Position numbers and translations under genes: made by a program. From VRUE01 sp963844395 (GTDB lineage: Bacteria > Actinomycetota > Thermoleophilia > Solirubrobacterales > 70-9), in assembly GCA_963844395.1 (NCBI GenBank), contig CAWJNX010000002.1:682001-746000 (forward strand): 64,000 nt of DNA, in the 5' to 3' direction. Positions 44,763 to 54,082 of the stretch are shown piece by piece; positions within the stretch are counted from its first letter, which is position 1, and every line of letters begins with the position of its first letter. The notes below the pieces were generated by a model. That model searched no databases, was not told where the DNA came from, and saw nothing but the letters and a program-made list of their open reading frames with translations.

Positions 44763-45887
44763 GTGAAGGCCACGCTCGCAGCCTCCGCAGCGGTGCTTGC
44801 CCTGCTCGCCTTGCCCCAGGCCGCCGCCGCCTGGGTGCCGCCTCGCTTCATCGGCATCTCGCCGCAGAGCGCTCCGAACGAGGCCGACTATGCGCTGATG
44901 GAGCAGACGAGGGTAAAAAGCGTGCGTCTGCCGCTGTTCTGGTCCCAGGTCGAGCCGGTCAGTCCCTTCCTCGACCTGCCGGAATGGTCGAAGTTCGACC
45001 ACGGCGTGGAACTTGCGGCCCGCCACGGGATGACCGTTTTGCCCTTCGTTTTGGGATCGCCGGGATGGATCGCGTCCGAAGGCAGGCTCGAACCGGTGGC
45101 ACGTGGCTGGCAGAGGCGCGCCTGGGCTTCGTTCCTGCGTAGGGGGGTGCGTCGATATGGGCTCAACGGGACGTTCTGGTGGAGCAACCCGGAGCTTCCC
45201 TACCGACCGATCCGGCAGTGGGAGATCTGGAACGAGCCAAACATCGTCACCTTCGGCCGGGCGAATCCAAAGCTCTTCGCATCGTTGATCCGGCTCAGCG
45301 GCCGGGTCATCCATGGCGCTGACAGCGGCGCCGAGGTGGTCCTGGGCGGTCTCTTCGGCCGGCCGCTGCAGATCCCGCCCAATGTCGGCTCCGGCGACTT
45401 CCTCTCCAGCCTCTACCGGGCGGGCGTGAAGAGGTTCTTTGACGGCGTCGCACTGCACCCCTACGTTGCAGCGGCGGCCGCGATGCGCGGTCAGATCCGC
45501 AACCTGCGCCGCGTCATGCGGGCGCACAACGATGCGGCGACGCCGCTCTATGTCACCGAGCTGGGCTGGGGTTCGGACAGTTTTGAGTCGCGCTGGGAGC
45601 GGGGTCTCGAGGGGCAGGCGCGCGAGCTCGACCACGCCCTCTCGATGCTCGCCCGCCAGCGGCGCGCCTGGAGGATCGGCGGCGTCTGGTGGTTCTCTTG
45701 GGCCGACGCAGACGGCAGCTGCCAGTTCTGCGACTCGGCCGGCCTGCTCACCGAGAGGCGCGAGGCGAAGCCCTCCTGGTACGTCTTCAACGCCTGGACC
45801 GGCGGCAACGCCTTCGGCGTGCCCGAGGCCTCGTTCGGAGATCCGCCGGGGCTGGTGCCGGCCGAAGTGGCCGGCGAGGCCGGCTAG
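44763..45887 (+). CDS. Secreted clan GH-A glycoside hydrolase, paralog 3
   Basis: 374 residues from GTG 44763. Signal peptide ATLAASAAVLALLALPQAAA. The acid/base is Glu158 in WEIWNEPN and the nucleophile Glu266 in LYVTELGWGS. The cysteine motif appears as SCQFCDSAGL. LGGLFGRP and FDGVALHPYV are shared with paralogs 1 and 2. It is the last gene of the polysaccharide region; lhr follows after 37 bases but has its own -10 box. Its promoter region overlaps the start of the divergent truncated methyltransferase. Confidence 0.85.
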   Translation: MKATLAASAAVLALLALPQAAAAWVPPRFIGISPQSAPNEADYALMEQTRVKSVRLPLFWSQVEPVSPFLDLPEWSKFDHGVELAARHGMTVLPFVLGSPGWIASEGRLEPVARGWQRRAWASFLRRGVRRYGLNGTFWWSNPELPYRPIRQWEIWNEPNIVTFGRANPKLFASLIRLSGRVIHGADSGAEVVLGGLFGRPLQIPPNVGSGDFLSSLYRAGVKRFFDGVALHPYVAAAAAMRGQIRNLRRVMRAHNDAATPLYVTELGWGSDSFESRWERGLEGQARELDHALSMLARQRRAWRIGGVWWFSWADADGSCQFCDSAGLLTERREAKPSWYVFNAWTGGNAFGVPEASFGDPPGLVPAEVAGEAG

Positions 45888-45911
45888 CGCGCCGACGCTC
45901 CGGTCGGGGCG

Positions 45912-45917
45912 TAAGAT
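45912..45917 (+). promoter_or_regulatory. -10 box, leaderless lhr
   Basis: TAAGAT is followed by 7 bases and TTG 45925, without a Shine-Dalgarno sequence. This arrangement decides in favour of the TTG start over the GTG at 45949. Confidence 0.5.
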
Positions 45918-45924
45918 CGGTGGG

Positions 45925-48900
45925 TTGAGCACCGCTGCAAAAACGAGTGTGAAACCCGATCCCCTGGCACCGTTCAGCGCCCCGGTTAGACGCTGGTTCG
46001 AGGCCTCTTTCGAGGGGCCGACGCCTGCCCAGGCGGGCGGCTGGAAGGCGATCGCCGGCGGCTCCAGCGCGCTGATCTGCGCCCCGACCGGCTCCGGCAA
46101 GACGCTGGCCGCCTTCCTCTGGGGAATCGACCGGCTTTCGCGCGCGCCCGAGCTCGGCGCCGGTGTGCGGATCGTCTATGTCTCGCCTCTAAAGGCGCTC
46201 TCCTATGACATAGAGCGAAACCTGCGCGCCCCCCTGCGCGGGATCGGTGCCGAGATCTCGGTTGGCCTACGCACCGGCGACACCAGCCAGGCCGAACGAC
46301 GGGCGATGCGCAAAACCCCGCCCGACATCCTGATCACCACCCCCGAGTCGCTCTACCTGATGCTCTCCTCGGGCGTTCGCGAGATCCTCACCGGCGTCGA
46401 GGCGGTGATCGTCGACGAGATCCACGCGGTGGCTCAGTCGAAGCGCGGGTCTCACTTGGCTTTGACTCTGGAGCGGTTGGAGGATCTTGCGAGGGACCAT
46501 GCGGCTCCTGCGGCGGGTCCTGTCGCGGGGCAGGGCTCCTCGTCCTCGCAAGCTGCGGGCGAGGAACCCAGCCCCACGCCACCCACCGCACGAGGCGGAA
46601 ATGGCTTTCAGCGGATCGGCTTATCCGCGACGCAGCGGCCGTTGGAGCGAATAGCTCAGTTCCTGGTAGGTCCGAAGCGGAAGTGCGAGATCGTGGACGC
46701 TGGGCGGACCAAGGAGCTGGACCTGGAGATCGTGGTGCCGGTCGAGGACATGTCCGAGCCGGGAGCTCCGAACTTCCCCAGCGAGGACGGCGTTCCGGCC
46801 GATGGCGAGCCCAATGCTCATGTCCGATCTATATGGCCCGCGATCTATCCCGAGCTGCTGAAGCTGGTCCAGGAGCACACGTCGACCATCGTCTTCGTCA
46901 ACAACCGCCGGGCGGCGGAGCGAATAGCGAAGCGTCTCAACGAGCTCGCGGCTGAAGCCGATTGGCAGGAGCTTCCCGCTAGCGAGCACGCGGGTAATTC
47001 GGACGGATCTTCCGCGGGTGGCGTCGGGGTGGGGGGTTCTCCGCCGCCCGAAGGCTGCGGAGGGGAAGACCTCGACCCTGCGAGCGAAGAGTCCCGGCCC
47101 CCGGAGCAGCGCGTAGGGCAAGGAGAGCCCCCCACCCCGACGACAGGACCCGCGGGCAGTGACCTCCCGGAAATAGCCCGAGCCCACCACGGGTCGCTGT
47201 CGCATGAGGAGAGAACGATCGTTGAGGAGATGCTGAAGTCGGGGCAGCTGCCGTGCCTCGTCGCTACGTCCAGCTTGGAGTTGGGGATCGACATGGGGGC
47301 GGTCAACCTGGTGATCCAGGTCGAGTCGCCCAAGTCGGTCAGCCGGGGATTGCAGCGGGTGGGGCGTGCGGGGCACTCGCTGGGCGAGGTCTCGCGCGGT
47401 CGCATCTTTCCCAAGTTCCGCGCCGACCTGCTCGAGTGCGCGGTCGTTGCGCGGCGGATGCGCGAAGGGGCGATCGAGGAGACCGTGATCCCGCAGAACC
47501 CACTCGACGTACTCGCCCAGCACCTGGTCTCGATGGCCGCGCTTGACGAGTGGGACGTGGACGAGGTCGAGCGGCTCGTCACCGCGACCGAGCCCTTCAG
47601 CGAACTCTCCCGCGAACAGCTCGAGAACGTCCTCGACATGCTTGACGGCCGCTACCCGTCCGACCGCTTCGCCGAGCTGCGGCCGCGGATTGTCTGGGAC
47701 CGCACCAAGGGGACGATCCACGGCCGCAAAGGGGCGCGGCAGCTGGTCGTCACCAACGCCGGCACGATCCCCGACCGCGGCCTCTACGGCGTCCACCTGC
47801 CCGACGGCCGCCGGGTCGGCGAGCTGGACGAGGAGATGGTCTACGAGGCGCGCCCCGGCCAGACCTTCCTGCTTGGCGCGACGACCTGGCGGATCGAGGA
47901 GATCACCCGCGACCGGGTGATCGTCACCCCGGCCCCCGGCCTGCCCGGCGCGGTGCCGTTCTGGAAGGGCGACGGGATCGGCCGCCCGGCCGAGCTGGGC
48001 AAGGCAATCGGCGCCTTCGCCCGCGAGGCGGTCTCGCGCGAGCCGGAGGAGCTGGCGGCCGAGTATGACCTCGACCGGCGCGCCGCCCAGAACCTGGTCG
48101 CCTACCTGCGCGAGCAGCAGCAGGCGACGCGCGTCGTCCCCTCCGACGAGACGATCGTCGTCGAGCGCTTCCGCGACGAGATCGGCGACTGGCGTCTCTG
48201 CATCCTCTCGCCCTACGGTGGCCGCGTCCACGCCGCTTGGGGCCTTGCCCTCGCCCAGAAGATCCGCGAGGAGCGCGAGTTGGAGGCGGACGCGATCTGG
48301 TCCGATGAGGGCATCGTCGTCCACTTGCCCGACGCCGACGAGCCGCCTCCCGCCGACCTGGTCCTGATCGAGCCCGACGAGCTGGAGGACTTGGTCGTGC
48401 GCGAGCTCTCGGGCTCGGCCCTGTTCGGCGCCCGCTTCCGCGAGAACGCGGCCCGCTCGCTGCTGATCCCGCGCGCCTACCCCGGCAAGCGGACGCCGCT
48501 CTGGCAACAGCGGCTGAAGTCGCAGAGCCTGCTCGAGGTGGCCCGCGACTTCCCCCGCTTCCCGGTCATCCTCGAGACCTACCGCGAGTGCCTGCGCGAC
48601 GTCCTCGACCTGCCCTCACTGCGCGGGCTGCTCACCGACCTGCACTCGCGCAAGCTCAACCTGGTCGAGGTCGAGACGCCGACCGCCTCGCCCTTCGCCT
48701 CCTCGCTGCTCTTCGATTACGTCGCCACCTACATGTACGAGGGGGACACGCCGAACGCGGAGCGGCGCGCCGCCGCCCTCTCCCTCGACCGCGATCTGCT
48801 GCGCGAGCTGCTCGGCCAGGACGAGCTGCGCGACCTGATCGACCCGGAGGCGCTGGACGAGGTCGGGGAACAGCTCCAGCACCGCACCGAGGCGGGTCGG

Positions 48901-50631
48901 GCCGGCGATCGCGACGCGCTGCAGCAGGTCCTGCGCAATCTCGGCGACCTGACCGCCGCCGAGTGCGAGGAGCGTGTTGTCGAGGGCTACTCGGCCGGCT
49001 CGATGTTGGAGAAGCTGGTAGCCGAGCGCCGCGCCGCGCTCGTCCGCATCAACGGCGAAGAGCGCTACATCGCCGGCGAGGACGCGGGCCTGTACCGCGA
49101 CGCGCTCGGCGTGCCGCCGCCGCCCGGCCTGCCGGAGACCTTCCTCGAGGATCACCCCGACGCGATGCGGGCGCTGGTGCGCCGCTACTCCCGTACCCAC
49201 GGCCCCTTCCCGACCGTGCAGCTCGCCTCCCGCTACGGGATCGACCCGATGCCGGCGCTGCGCGAGCTGGAGCGCGAAGGGGCGATGGTCCGCGGCGAGC
49301 TGCTGCCGGGCGGTTCAGAACGCGAGTGGTGCGACTCCGACGTGCTGCGACGGGTGCGGCGGGCCAGCCTCGCCCACCTGCGCCGCGAGGTCGAGCCCGC
49401 CGCCCGCGACCGCTTCGCCCGCTTCCTGCCGAGCTGGCAGAACGTCGATGCGCACCGCGCCGCCGGGGCCGGAATCGACCGCCTCCGCGATGCGCTGGTC
49501 CCGTTGCAGGGTGTGGCCCTCACCGCCAAGGTCTGGGAGGGCGACGTATTGCCGCGCCGCCTCGGCGCCTACTCGCCCGCCTGGCTCGACGAGCTCTGCA
49601 CCAGCGGCGAGGTCGTCTGGATCGGCGCCGGCTCGATCGGCCGCAGCGACGGCCGCGTCGCCCTTTACTTCCGCGAGGACGTTCACCTCGCCGGCCCGCC
49701 ACCGGCCAACGCCAAGCTGGAGCGGGCCGAGGGCACCCCGCACGACGCGATCCGCGAGCGGCTCACCACCGGTCCCGCCTTCTGGCTCGACCTGCTCGCC
49801 GACCTCGACCCTCCTGCCGAGGAGCTGCACAACGCGCTCTGGGACCTCGCCTGGCGCGGCGAGGTCACCAACGACGCCTTCGCGCCGCTGCGCGCCCCGC
49901 GACTGCGGGCGGTTCCCGCCCGCGAACGCCAGGGGCGCCGCTTCGCCCGCCGCCGCTCCGCCGCCGGCGCGGCGGTGCAGGGACGCTGGTCGCTGACCGC
50001 GCCGCTGTTCGAGAGCGCCCCCGGCCCCGGCGCGAAGCTCCGCGCCCAAGCCGAGCTGATGCTGGAGCGCTACGGGATCGTCACCCGCGAGACGGTCCTC
50101 GCCGAGGGCGTCCCCGGCGGCTTCTCGACGCTTTACGCAGAGCTCGGCAACCTGGAGCTGCTCGGCACCGCCCGCCGCGGTTACTTCGTCGAGGGCCTGG
50201 GGGGCGCCCAGTTCGCCCTGCCGGGAGCCGTGGAGCGGCTGCGCTCGCTGCCCGAACCGAACGGCACCTTCCAGATCCTCGCCGCCACCGATCCGGCAAA
50301 CCCCTACGGTGCCTCGCTTCCCTGGCCGAAGCCCGCCTCGGGCCGCCGCCCCGCCCGCGCCCCTGGCGCCCACATACTCCTGCGCGACGGCGAGCCGCTC
50401 GTCTACGTCGAGCGCGGCGGCCGCAGCATCCTCCGCCTTGCCGATCTCGACGATGCCGAGCTTGGCGCCGCAATGGGCGCCCTCGCCGAGGCCGTCTCCG
50501 CCGGCCGCCTGTCCAAGCTGGGGATCGAGAAGCTGGACGGCGAGCCAGTGATCGGCTCCGGCCACGAGGAGGCCCTGCTCAGCGCCGGCTTCAGCCGCGG
50601 CCCCCGCAAACTGACCGCAACCGCCCCCTGA
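45925..50631 (+). CDS. lhr: Large ATP-dependent helicase Lhr, with two in-frame insertions
   Basis: 1568 residues. Motif I ICAPTGSGKTLAAFLW (about 50-65), Ia YVSPLKALSYD, motif II VIVDEIHAVAQSKRGSHLAL, motif III IGLSATQRPLE, IV IVFVNNRRAAERIAKRLNEL, V VATSSLELGIDMGAVNLVI, VI QRVGRAGHSLGEVSRGRIFP. The winged helix, Lhr-core and long C-terminal (HTH_42-like) parts follow. Lhr is a 3'-5' ssDNA-dependent helicase involved in repair. Two segments absent from typical Lhr interrupt domain contacts: about residues 196-221 and 363-410, both rich in G, S, P and E and both encoded by palindromic DNA of length divisible by three. They fall in loops beside motifs III and IV/V, so the enzyme may tolerate them. 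Confidence 0.92.
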   Translation: MSTAAKTSVKPDPLAPFSAPVRRWFEASFEGPTPAQAGGWKAIAGGSSALICAPTGSGKTLAAFLWGIDRLSRAPELGAGVRIVYVSPLKALSYDIERNLRAPLRGIGAEISVGLRTGDTSQAERRAMRKTPPDILITTPESLYLMLSSGVREILTGVEAVIVDEIHAVAQSKRGSHLALTLERLEDLARDHAAPAAGPVAGQGSSSSQAAGEEPSPTPPTARGGNGFQRIGLSATQRPLERIAQFLVGPKRKCEIVDAGRTKELDLEIVVPVEDMSEPGAPNFPSEDGVPADGEPNAHVRSIWPAIYPELLKLVQEHTSTIVFVNNRRAAERIAKRLNELAAEADWQELPASEHAGNSDGSSAGGVGVGGSPPPEGCGGEDLDPASEESRPPEQRVGQGEPPTPTTGPAGSDLPEIARAHHGSLSHEERTIVEEMLKSGQLPCLVATSSLELGIDMGAVNLVIQVESPKSVSRGLQRVGRAGHSLGEVSRGRIFPKFRADLLECAVVARRMREGAIEETVIPQNPLDVLAQHLVSMAALDEWDVDEVERLVTATEPFSELSREQLENVLDMLDGRYPSDRFAELRPRIVWDRTKGTIHGRKGARQLVVTNAGTIPDRGLYGVHLPDGRRVGELDEEMVYEARPGQTFLLGATTWRIEEITRDRVIVTPAPGLPGAVPFWKGDGIGRPAELGKAIGAFAREAVSREPEELAAEYDLDRRAAQNLVAYLREQQQATRVVPSDETIVVERFRDEIGDWRLCILSPYGGRVHAAWGLALAQKIREERELEADAIWSDEGIVVHLPDADEPPPADLVLIEPDELEDLVVRELSGSALFGARFRENAARSLLIPRAYPGKRTPLWQQRLKSQSLLEVARDFPRFPVILETYRECLRDVLDLPSLRGLLTDLHSRKLNLVEVETPTASPFASSLLFDYVATYMYEGDTPNAERRAAALSLDRDLLRELLGQDELRDLIDPEALDEVGEQLQHRTEAGRAGDRDALQQVLRNLGDLTAAECEERVVEGYSAGSMLEKLVAERRAALVRINGEERYIAGEDAGLYRDALGVPPPPGLPETFLEDHPDAMRALVRRYSRTHGPFPTVQLASRYGIDPMPALRELEREGAMVRGELLPGGSEREWCDSDVLRRVRRASLAHLRREVEPAARDRFARFLPSWQNVDAHRAAGAGIDRLRDALVPLQGVALTAKVWEGDVLPRRLGAYSPAWLDELCTSGEVVWIGAGSIGRSDGRVALYFREDVHLAGPPPANAKLERAEGTPHDAIRERLTTGPAFWLDLLADLDPPAEELHNALWDLAWRGEVTNDAFAPLRAPRLRAVPARERQGRRFARRRSAAGAAVQGRWSLTAPLFESAPGPGAKLRAQAELMLERYGIVTRETVLAEGVPGGFSTLYAELGNLELLGTARRGYFVEGLGGAQFALPGAVERLRSLPEPNGTFQILAATDPANPYGASLPWPKPASGRRPARAPGAHILLRDGEPLVYVERGGRSILRLADLDDAELGAAMGALAEAVSAGRLSKLGIEKLDGEPVIGSGHEEALLSAGFSRGPRKLTATAP
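46511..46588. repeat. 78-bp palindromic insertion inside lhr
   Basis: Terminal inverted repeat CGGCGGGT/ACCCACCG (7 of 8) and inner arms GGGCTCCTCG at 46533-46542 with CGAGGAACCC at 46560-46569 (9 of 10). Read on this strand, its ends (GGCGGGTCCTGTCG at the left, ACGCCACCC at the right) match the reverse complement of the 47012-47155 element, so the two are related and oppositely oriented. The length is 26 codons, keeping the frame. Confidence 0.6.
47012..47155. repeat. 144-bp palindromic insertion inside lhr
   Basis: Ends are CCGCGGGT (47012-47019) and ACCCGCGG (47148-47155), exact complements. Within them GTCGGGGTGGGGGGTTCTCC (47023-47042) pairs with 47122-47141 at 19 of 20 positions. It encodes 48 in-frame codons of low-complexity G/S/P/E sequence placed between helicase motifs IV and V, where other Lhr proteins have only a short loop. 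Related to the 46511-46588 element in inverse orientation. Confidence 0.65.
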
Positions 50632-50697
50632 ACCTGGCGCAGCCGACTTTTACCCCCCTCCGGCGTGGTCGATGTCGGCAGCGGCGATAATCCCCTT

Positions 50698-51402
50698 ATG
50701 GCGGACCGAGGGGACGAGAGCCTGAGCCCGGTCGAGCTGCTGCGCAGCGTGCCGCTCTTCGCCGACCTCGAGGCCGACGAGCTGGAGAGCTTCTCGCGGG
50801 TTGCGGTGCCGCGCTCCTTCCCCGCCGCGACGCGGGTCTTCCACGAGGGCGACCACTCCGATGCCTGCTACATCGTCCGCGCCGGCAGCTTCCGGGTCAC
50901 CCGCGAGCACTCCGACGGGCGGGCGATCACGCTCGCAACGCTTGGGCCGGGGGACATCTTCGGCGAGCTGGCGATGCTCGACGGCGAGGTGCGCTCGGCC
51001 AGCGTCGAAGCGCTCAGCGACGGCGAGCTGCTGGCGCTGCCGGCCGGTGAGGTGCGGGCGCTGCTCGCCCGCCATCCCGAGATCACTGTGAAGCTGATTG
51101 GCGCCCTGGTCCGCCGCCTGCGGGCTGCCAACGAGCGGATCTCGCGCCAGTCGTTTCAGACCGTTCCCAGTCGTGTCGCCGGCGTTCTCTCGCAGCTTGT
51201 CGCCGAAGAGGCGCCGCGAGCAGGCGACGGCGGCGAGGTGACGATCCGGATGAACCAAGCCGACCTGGCCCAGCTCGCCGGCACCTCGCGCGAGAGCGTC
51301 AGTCGCTTCCTCGCCGATCTCGAGCGGGCCGGCGTCGTCCGCCCCGGCCGCGGCAAGGTCTCGGTCCTGGCCCCGGACAAACTGCGGAACTACATCTTCT
51401 GA
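50698..51402 (+). CDS. Crp/Fnr-family transcription regulator
   Basis: 234 residues. The cyclic-nucleotide-binding beta-roll covers about 15-130: LRSVPLFADLEADELESF, VFHEGDHSDACYIVRAGSFR and GPGDIFGELAMLDGEVRSAS (the phosphate-binding cassette is G-E-L-A with R in GEVRSAS, as in cAMP receptors). The C-terminal winged helix is MNQADLAQLAGTSRESVSRF. No Fe-S cysteines as in FNR are present, so a cAMP-responsive Crp is favoured. Starts at ATG 50698 with GATAAT just upstream. Pcm follows after one base gap. Confidence 0.87.
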   Translation: MADRGDESLSPVELLRSVPLFADLEADELESFSRVAVPRSFPAATRVFHEGDHSDACYIVRAGSFRVTREHSDGRAITLATLGPGDIFGELAMLDGEVRSASVEALSDGELLALPAGEVRALLARHPEITVKLIGALVRRLRAANERISRQSFQTVPSRVAGVLSQLVAEEAPRAGDGGEVTIRMNQADLAQLAGTSRESVSRFLADLERAGVVRPGRGKVSVLAPDKLRNYIF

Positions 51403-51403
51403 G

Positions 51404-52051
51404 GTGACCGACTTCGCGGCTCTGCGCGCGTCGATGGTCGAGCGTCACTTGCGCCGCCGCGGGATCTCCGACGATCGGGTGTTGAAAGCGATGGGGGAGG
51501 TGCCGCGCGAGGCCTTCGTGCCCGAGCGCTACCGCTCGCGCGCCTACTCAGATTCGGCCCTGCCGATCGGCGAGAACCAGACCATCTCACAGCCCTGGAT
51601 TGTCGCCGCGATCGCCCAGGCCATGGAGCTGCACGGCGGCGAGACGGTGCTGGAGATCGGCACGGGCAGCGGCTATTCGGCGGCGATCCTCGCCCGCCTC
51701 ACGGCCCAGGTGCTGAGCATTGAGCGCCACGAGGCGCTGGCCCGCGAGGCGCGGCACACCCTCGACTCGCTCGATGTAGCCAACGTCGAAGTGGTTGTCG
51801 GCGATGGCAGCCGCGGCGTGCCGGAGCGGGCACCGTTCGACGCGATTGCCGTCCACGCCACCGCCCCGGCGCCGCCCCGGACCCTGCTCGGGCAGCTCGC
51901 GGAGGGTGGTCGCCTGGTCGTGCCGATTGCCGCCAAGGGGGCCGACATGCTCACCGTCTATCGCCGCCGCGGCGGCGAGCTGAGCAGCGCGACGATCGGC
52001 CCCTGCCGTTTCGTGCCGCTGGTTGGGGAGGAGGGCTTCGCCGCGGATTGA
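51404..52051 (+). CDS. pcm: Protein-L-isoaspartate O-methyltransferase
   Basis: 215 residues from GTG 51404. It repairs isoaspartyl residues in aged proteins using SAM. Segments: MVERHLRRRGISDDRVLKAM, VPREAFVPERYRSRAYSDSA, GENQTISQPWIVAAIAQAME (substrate loop), ETVLEIGTGSGYSAAILARL (SAM motif I), VVVGDGSRGVPERAPFDAIA and LLGQLAEGGRLVVPI. Full family length. It starts directly after the crp-like stop, so the two are cotranscribed, and converges with the RTX-like gene, leaving 6 bases between stops. Confidence 0.9.
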   Translation: MTDFAALRASMVERHLRRRGISDDRVLKAMGEVPREAFVPERYRSRAYSDSALPIGENQTISQPWIVAAIAQAMELHGGETVLEIGTGSGYSAAILARLTAQVLSIERHEALAREARHTLDSLDVANVEVVVGDGSRGVPERAPFDAIAVHATAPAPPRTLLGQLAEGGRLVVPIAAKGADMLTVYRRRGGELSSATIGPCRFVPLVGEEGFAAD

Positions 52052-52057
52052 AGCGGT

Positions 52058-53944
52058 TCAGCAGCCGGTCGGGTTCGGATCGGCGCGGTCCATGACGACA
52101 CCGTCGTCGTTGCCGCCGCCGCAGTCGATCTGCTTGTCCTGCTTGCCGTCCGCGGCGTCGATGAAGTCGTCGCCGCCCTTGCCCTGGAAAACGTCGGCGC
52201 CGAGATGGCCGAGGAAGCTGTTCTCGCCGTTGTCGCCGATCAGGACGTCGGGGCCGTCGGATCCCTCGAGGCTCTCGTTGTCGGCGCGGACTTGGTCGAG
52301 GCGACCGCAGCCGCTGGGACCGCCGGCGCCGCCCAGGGCGACGTGCAGATTAGCGTCGGAGCGCCCGTAGGAGACGGTGTCGTCGCCGGCTCCGCCGTCG
52401 TATGAGTGGCCTTGGCAGGTTGCAACCGAGGAGACGAGCAGATCGTTGCCGGCGCCGCCGGAGAGCTGGTCGGCTCCCGGGTCGGCGTAGAGGACGTCGC
52501 TGCCGCCGTTGCCGGTCAGCGTGTCGTTGCCATTGTCGGGACCGTTGTAGTTCTCGCCCGCCTCGAGCACGTCGTCGCCGGGCCCGCCGCTGAGCGAATC
52601 GGACCCCGCGTTGCCGTTGGCCCGCACCCTGACCGCGCCGGGGATCCCGTCGACGTCGATCTGGTCGTTGCCGGCGCCGCCGGTGATGACGAGCAGGCTG
52701 GTGACCACGGCCGCCGGGCAACTGACGGACGTGGCGCCGGAAGAGGTGCAGCCATCGCCGGCGAAGATCCCGGCGCTGTCGGAGACACTCCAACTGCCGC
52801 CGCCGTAAGCGACCCGGACCCCGTTGCCATTGCCGTCTCCCTGCACGATCAGGCTGGCGCCGTCAAGGCCCTGGTTGAGGACCACGAGCGTGCCGGCGCC
52901 GGGCGGGTTCGGCTCGGGGCCGCAGGAGAGCTCAACCGCGAAGCCGGTGCAACCGTCGGTGCCAGCGCCGCCGAACGCCGCGTCGGACCCGCCACCGCCG
53001 TTGAGGCTGTCGTTGCCGACCCCCCCGTCGAGGCGGTTGGCGCCACCGTCGCCGACGATCTCGTCGCCCTCGGGCGAGCCGACCACATCCTCGAAGCCGC
53101 GCAGGGCGTCGTGACCATCTCCTTTTGCCCTGCCGGAGGCGAGGCTGACGATCACGCCGCCCCTGGTCGCGCTCGCGTAGGAGACGATGTCCTGGCTACC
53201 GGTGCCACCGTCGAGCGTGTCCAGGCCGCTGTCGCCACGGACGATGTCGCCGTCGCCCGCGCCGCCGTCAGCGTCGTCGATGCCGGTCCCGCCGAAGACC
53301 ACGTCCTTGCCGGAGCCACCGGCGATGCGGGGATCGTCGCCCGCGCCGCCCTCGACCAGGTCGTCGCCGTCGCCCCCCTCGAGCCGGTCGTTGCCCTTAT
53401 CGCCCATGACGCGGTCATTGCCGGCGCCGCCATCGGCCTCGTCGCTGCCTTTGTCGCCGATCAGCACGTCGTCCCCGGAGCCGCCGCCGAGGCGATCCGG
53501 GCCTTTGGCGCCGAGCAGCTCGTCGTTGCCGCCGCCGCCGTCGAGACCGTCGTTGCCCTCGGCGCCAAGCAGGCTGTCGTTCCCGTCGCCGCCCTCGAGC
53601 CGGTCCGCGCCGCTCTCGCCGGCGAGGCGATCGTCGCCGCCATCGCCGTAAAGGACGTCGTAGCCGCGGCCACCGGCAATCGTGTCATCGCCCGGCCCGC
53701 CGCAGATCTTGTCGTTGCCATTCGGGCCGCCGCTGATGCGGTCATTGCCGCCGCCGCCATAGATCACGTCACTCGCCTTCTTGCCGACGAGTTTGTCGTT
53801 ACCAGCGGTGCCGACGATGGTCGCGTGCTTACCTCCGCAGCTTGCCGCGTCGGCCTGTCCCACGAGAAGCAGCAAGAAAAGGGCAGCGCAGGCGACGAAC
53901 GTGGCGCCAGTCCCGCGGCGGATATGGGTGCCGATGAAAGTCAT
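52058..53944 (-). CDS. Secreted RTX-like calcium-binding beta-roll protein
   Basis: 628 residues. Signal peptide GATFVACAALFLLLLVGQADA, then two blocks of G-G-x-G-x-D nonapeptide repeats, about residues 40-330 and 430-620 (for example GGGGNDRISGG, GDGNDSLLGAEGNDGLDGGG). Each repeat binds calcium in the parallel beta-roll of the hemolysin/serralysin family. The non-repeat part between the blocks carries LVVLNQGLDGASLIVQGDGN and a cysteine pair. No toxin, protease or type I secretion gene lies nearby, and the classical signal peptide indicates Sec export. It is likely a structural surface or matrix protein. The DNA repeats also create long false frames on the other strand. Confidence 0.88.
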   Translation of the reverse strand: MTFIGTHIRRGTGATFVACAALFLLLLVGQADAASCGGKHATIVGTAGNDKLVGKKASDVIYGGGGNDRISGGPNGNDKICGGPGDDTIAGGRGYDVLYGDGGDDRLAGESGADRLEGGDGNDSLLGAEGNDGLDGGGGNDELLGAKGPDRLGGGSGDDVLIGDKGSDEADGGAGNDRVMGDKGNDRLEGGDGDDLVEGGAGDDPRIAGGSGKDVVFGGTGIDDADGGAGDGDIVRGDSGLDTLDGGTGSQDIVSYASATRGGVIVSLASGRAKGDGHDALRGFEDVVGSPEGDEIVGDGGANRLDGGVGNDSLNGGGGSDAAFGGAGTDGCTGFAVELSCGPEPNPPGAGTLVVLNQGLDGASLIVQGDGNGNGVRVAYGGGSWSVSDSAGIFAGDGCTSSGATSVSCPAAVVTSLLVITGGAGNDQIDVDGIPGAVRVRANGNAGSDSLSGGPGDDVLEAGENYNGPDNGNDTLTGNGGSDVLYADPGADQLSGGAGNDLLVSSVATCQGHSYDGGAGDDTVSYGRSDANLHVALGGAGGPSGCGRLDQVRADNESLEGSDGPDVLIGDNGENSFLGHLGADVFQGKGGDDFIDAADGKQDKQIDCGGGNDDGVVMDRADPNPTGC

Positions 53945-54082
53945 CAGCCCCCCATCGACCCGTTTCCCCGCTTCCTACACCTTTGGGGGGGAACAAACGT
54001 CCAGCCATCGCGCAGCCCCTCCCCTATACCGGGATGGGGATCGACGATGTGCGTGCGAAGTCCCTGCGCACGCTGGGTTGGA

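Noticed and set aside
48588..50690. 700-codon plus-strand frame
   Set aside because: Lies in a second frame of lhr, is extremely Arg/Pro-rich and has no domain.
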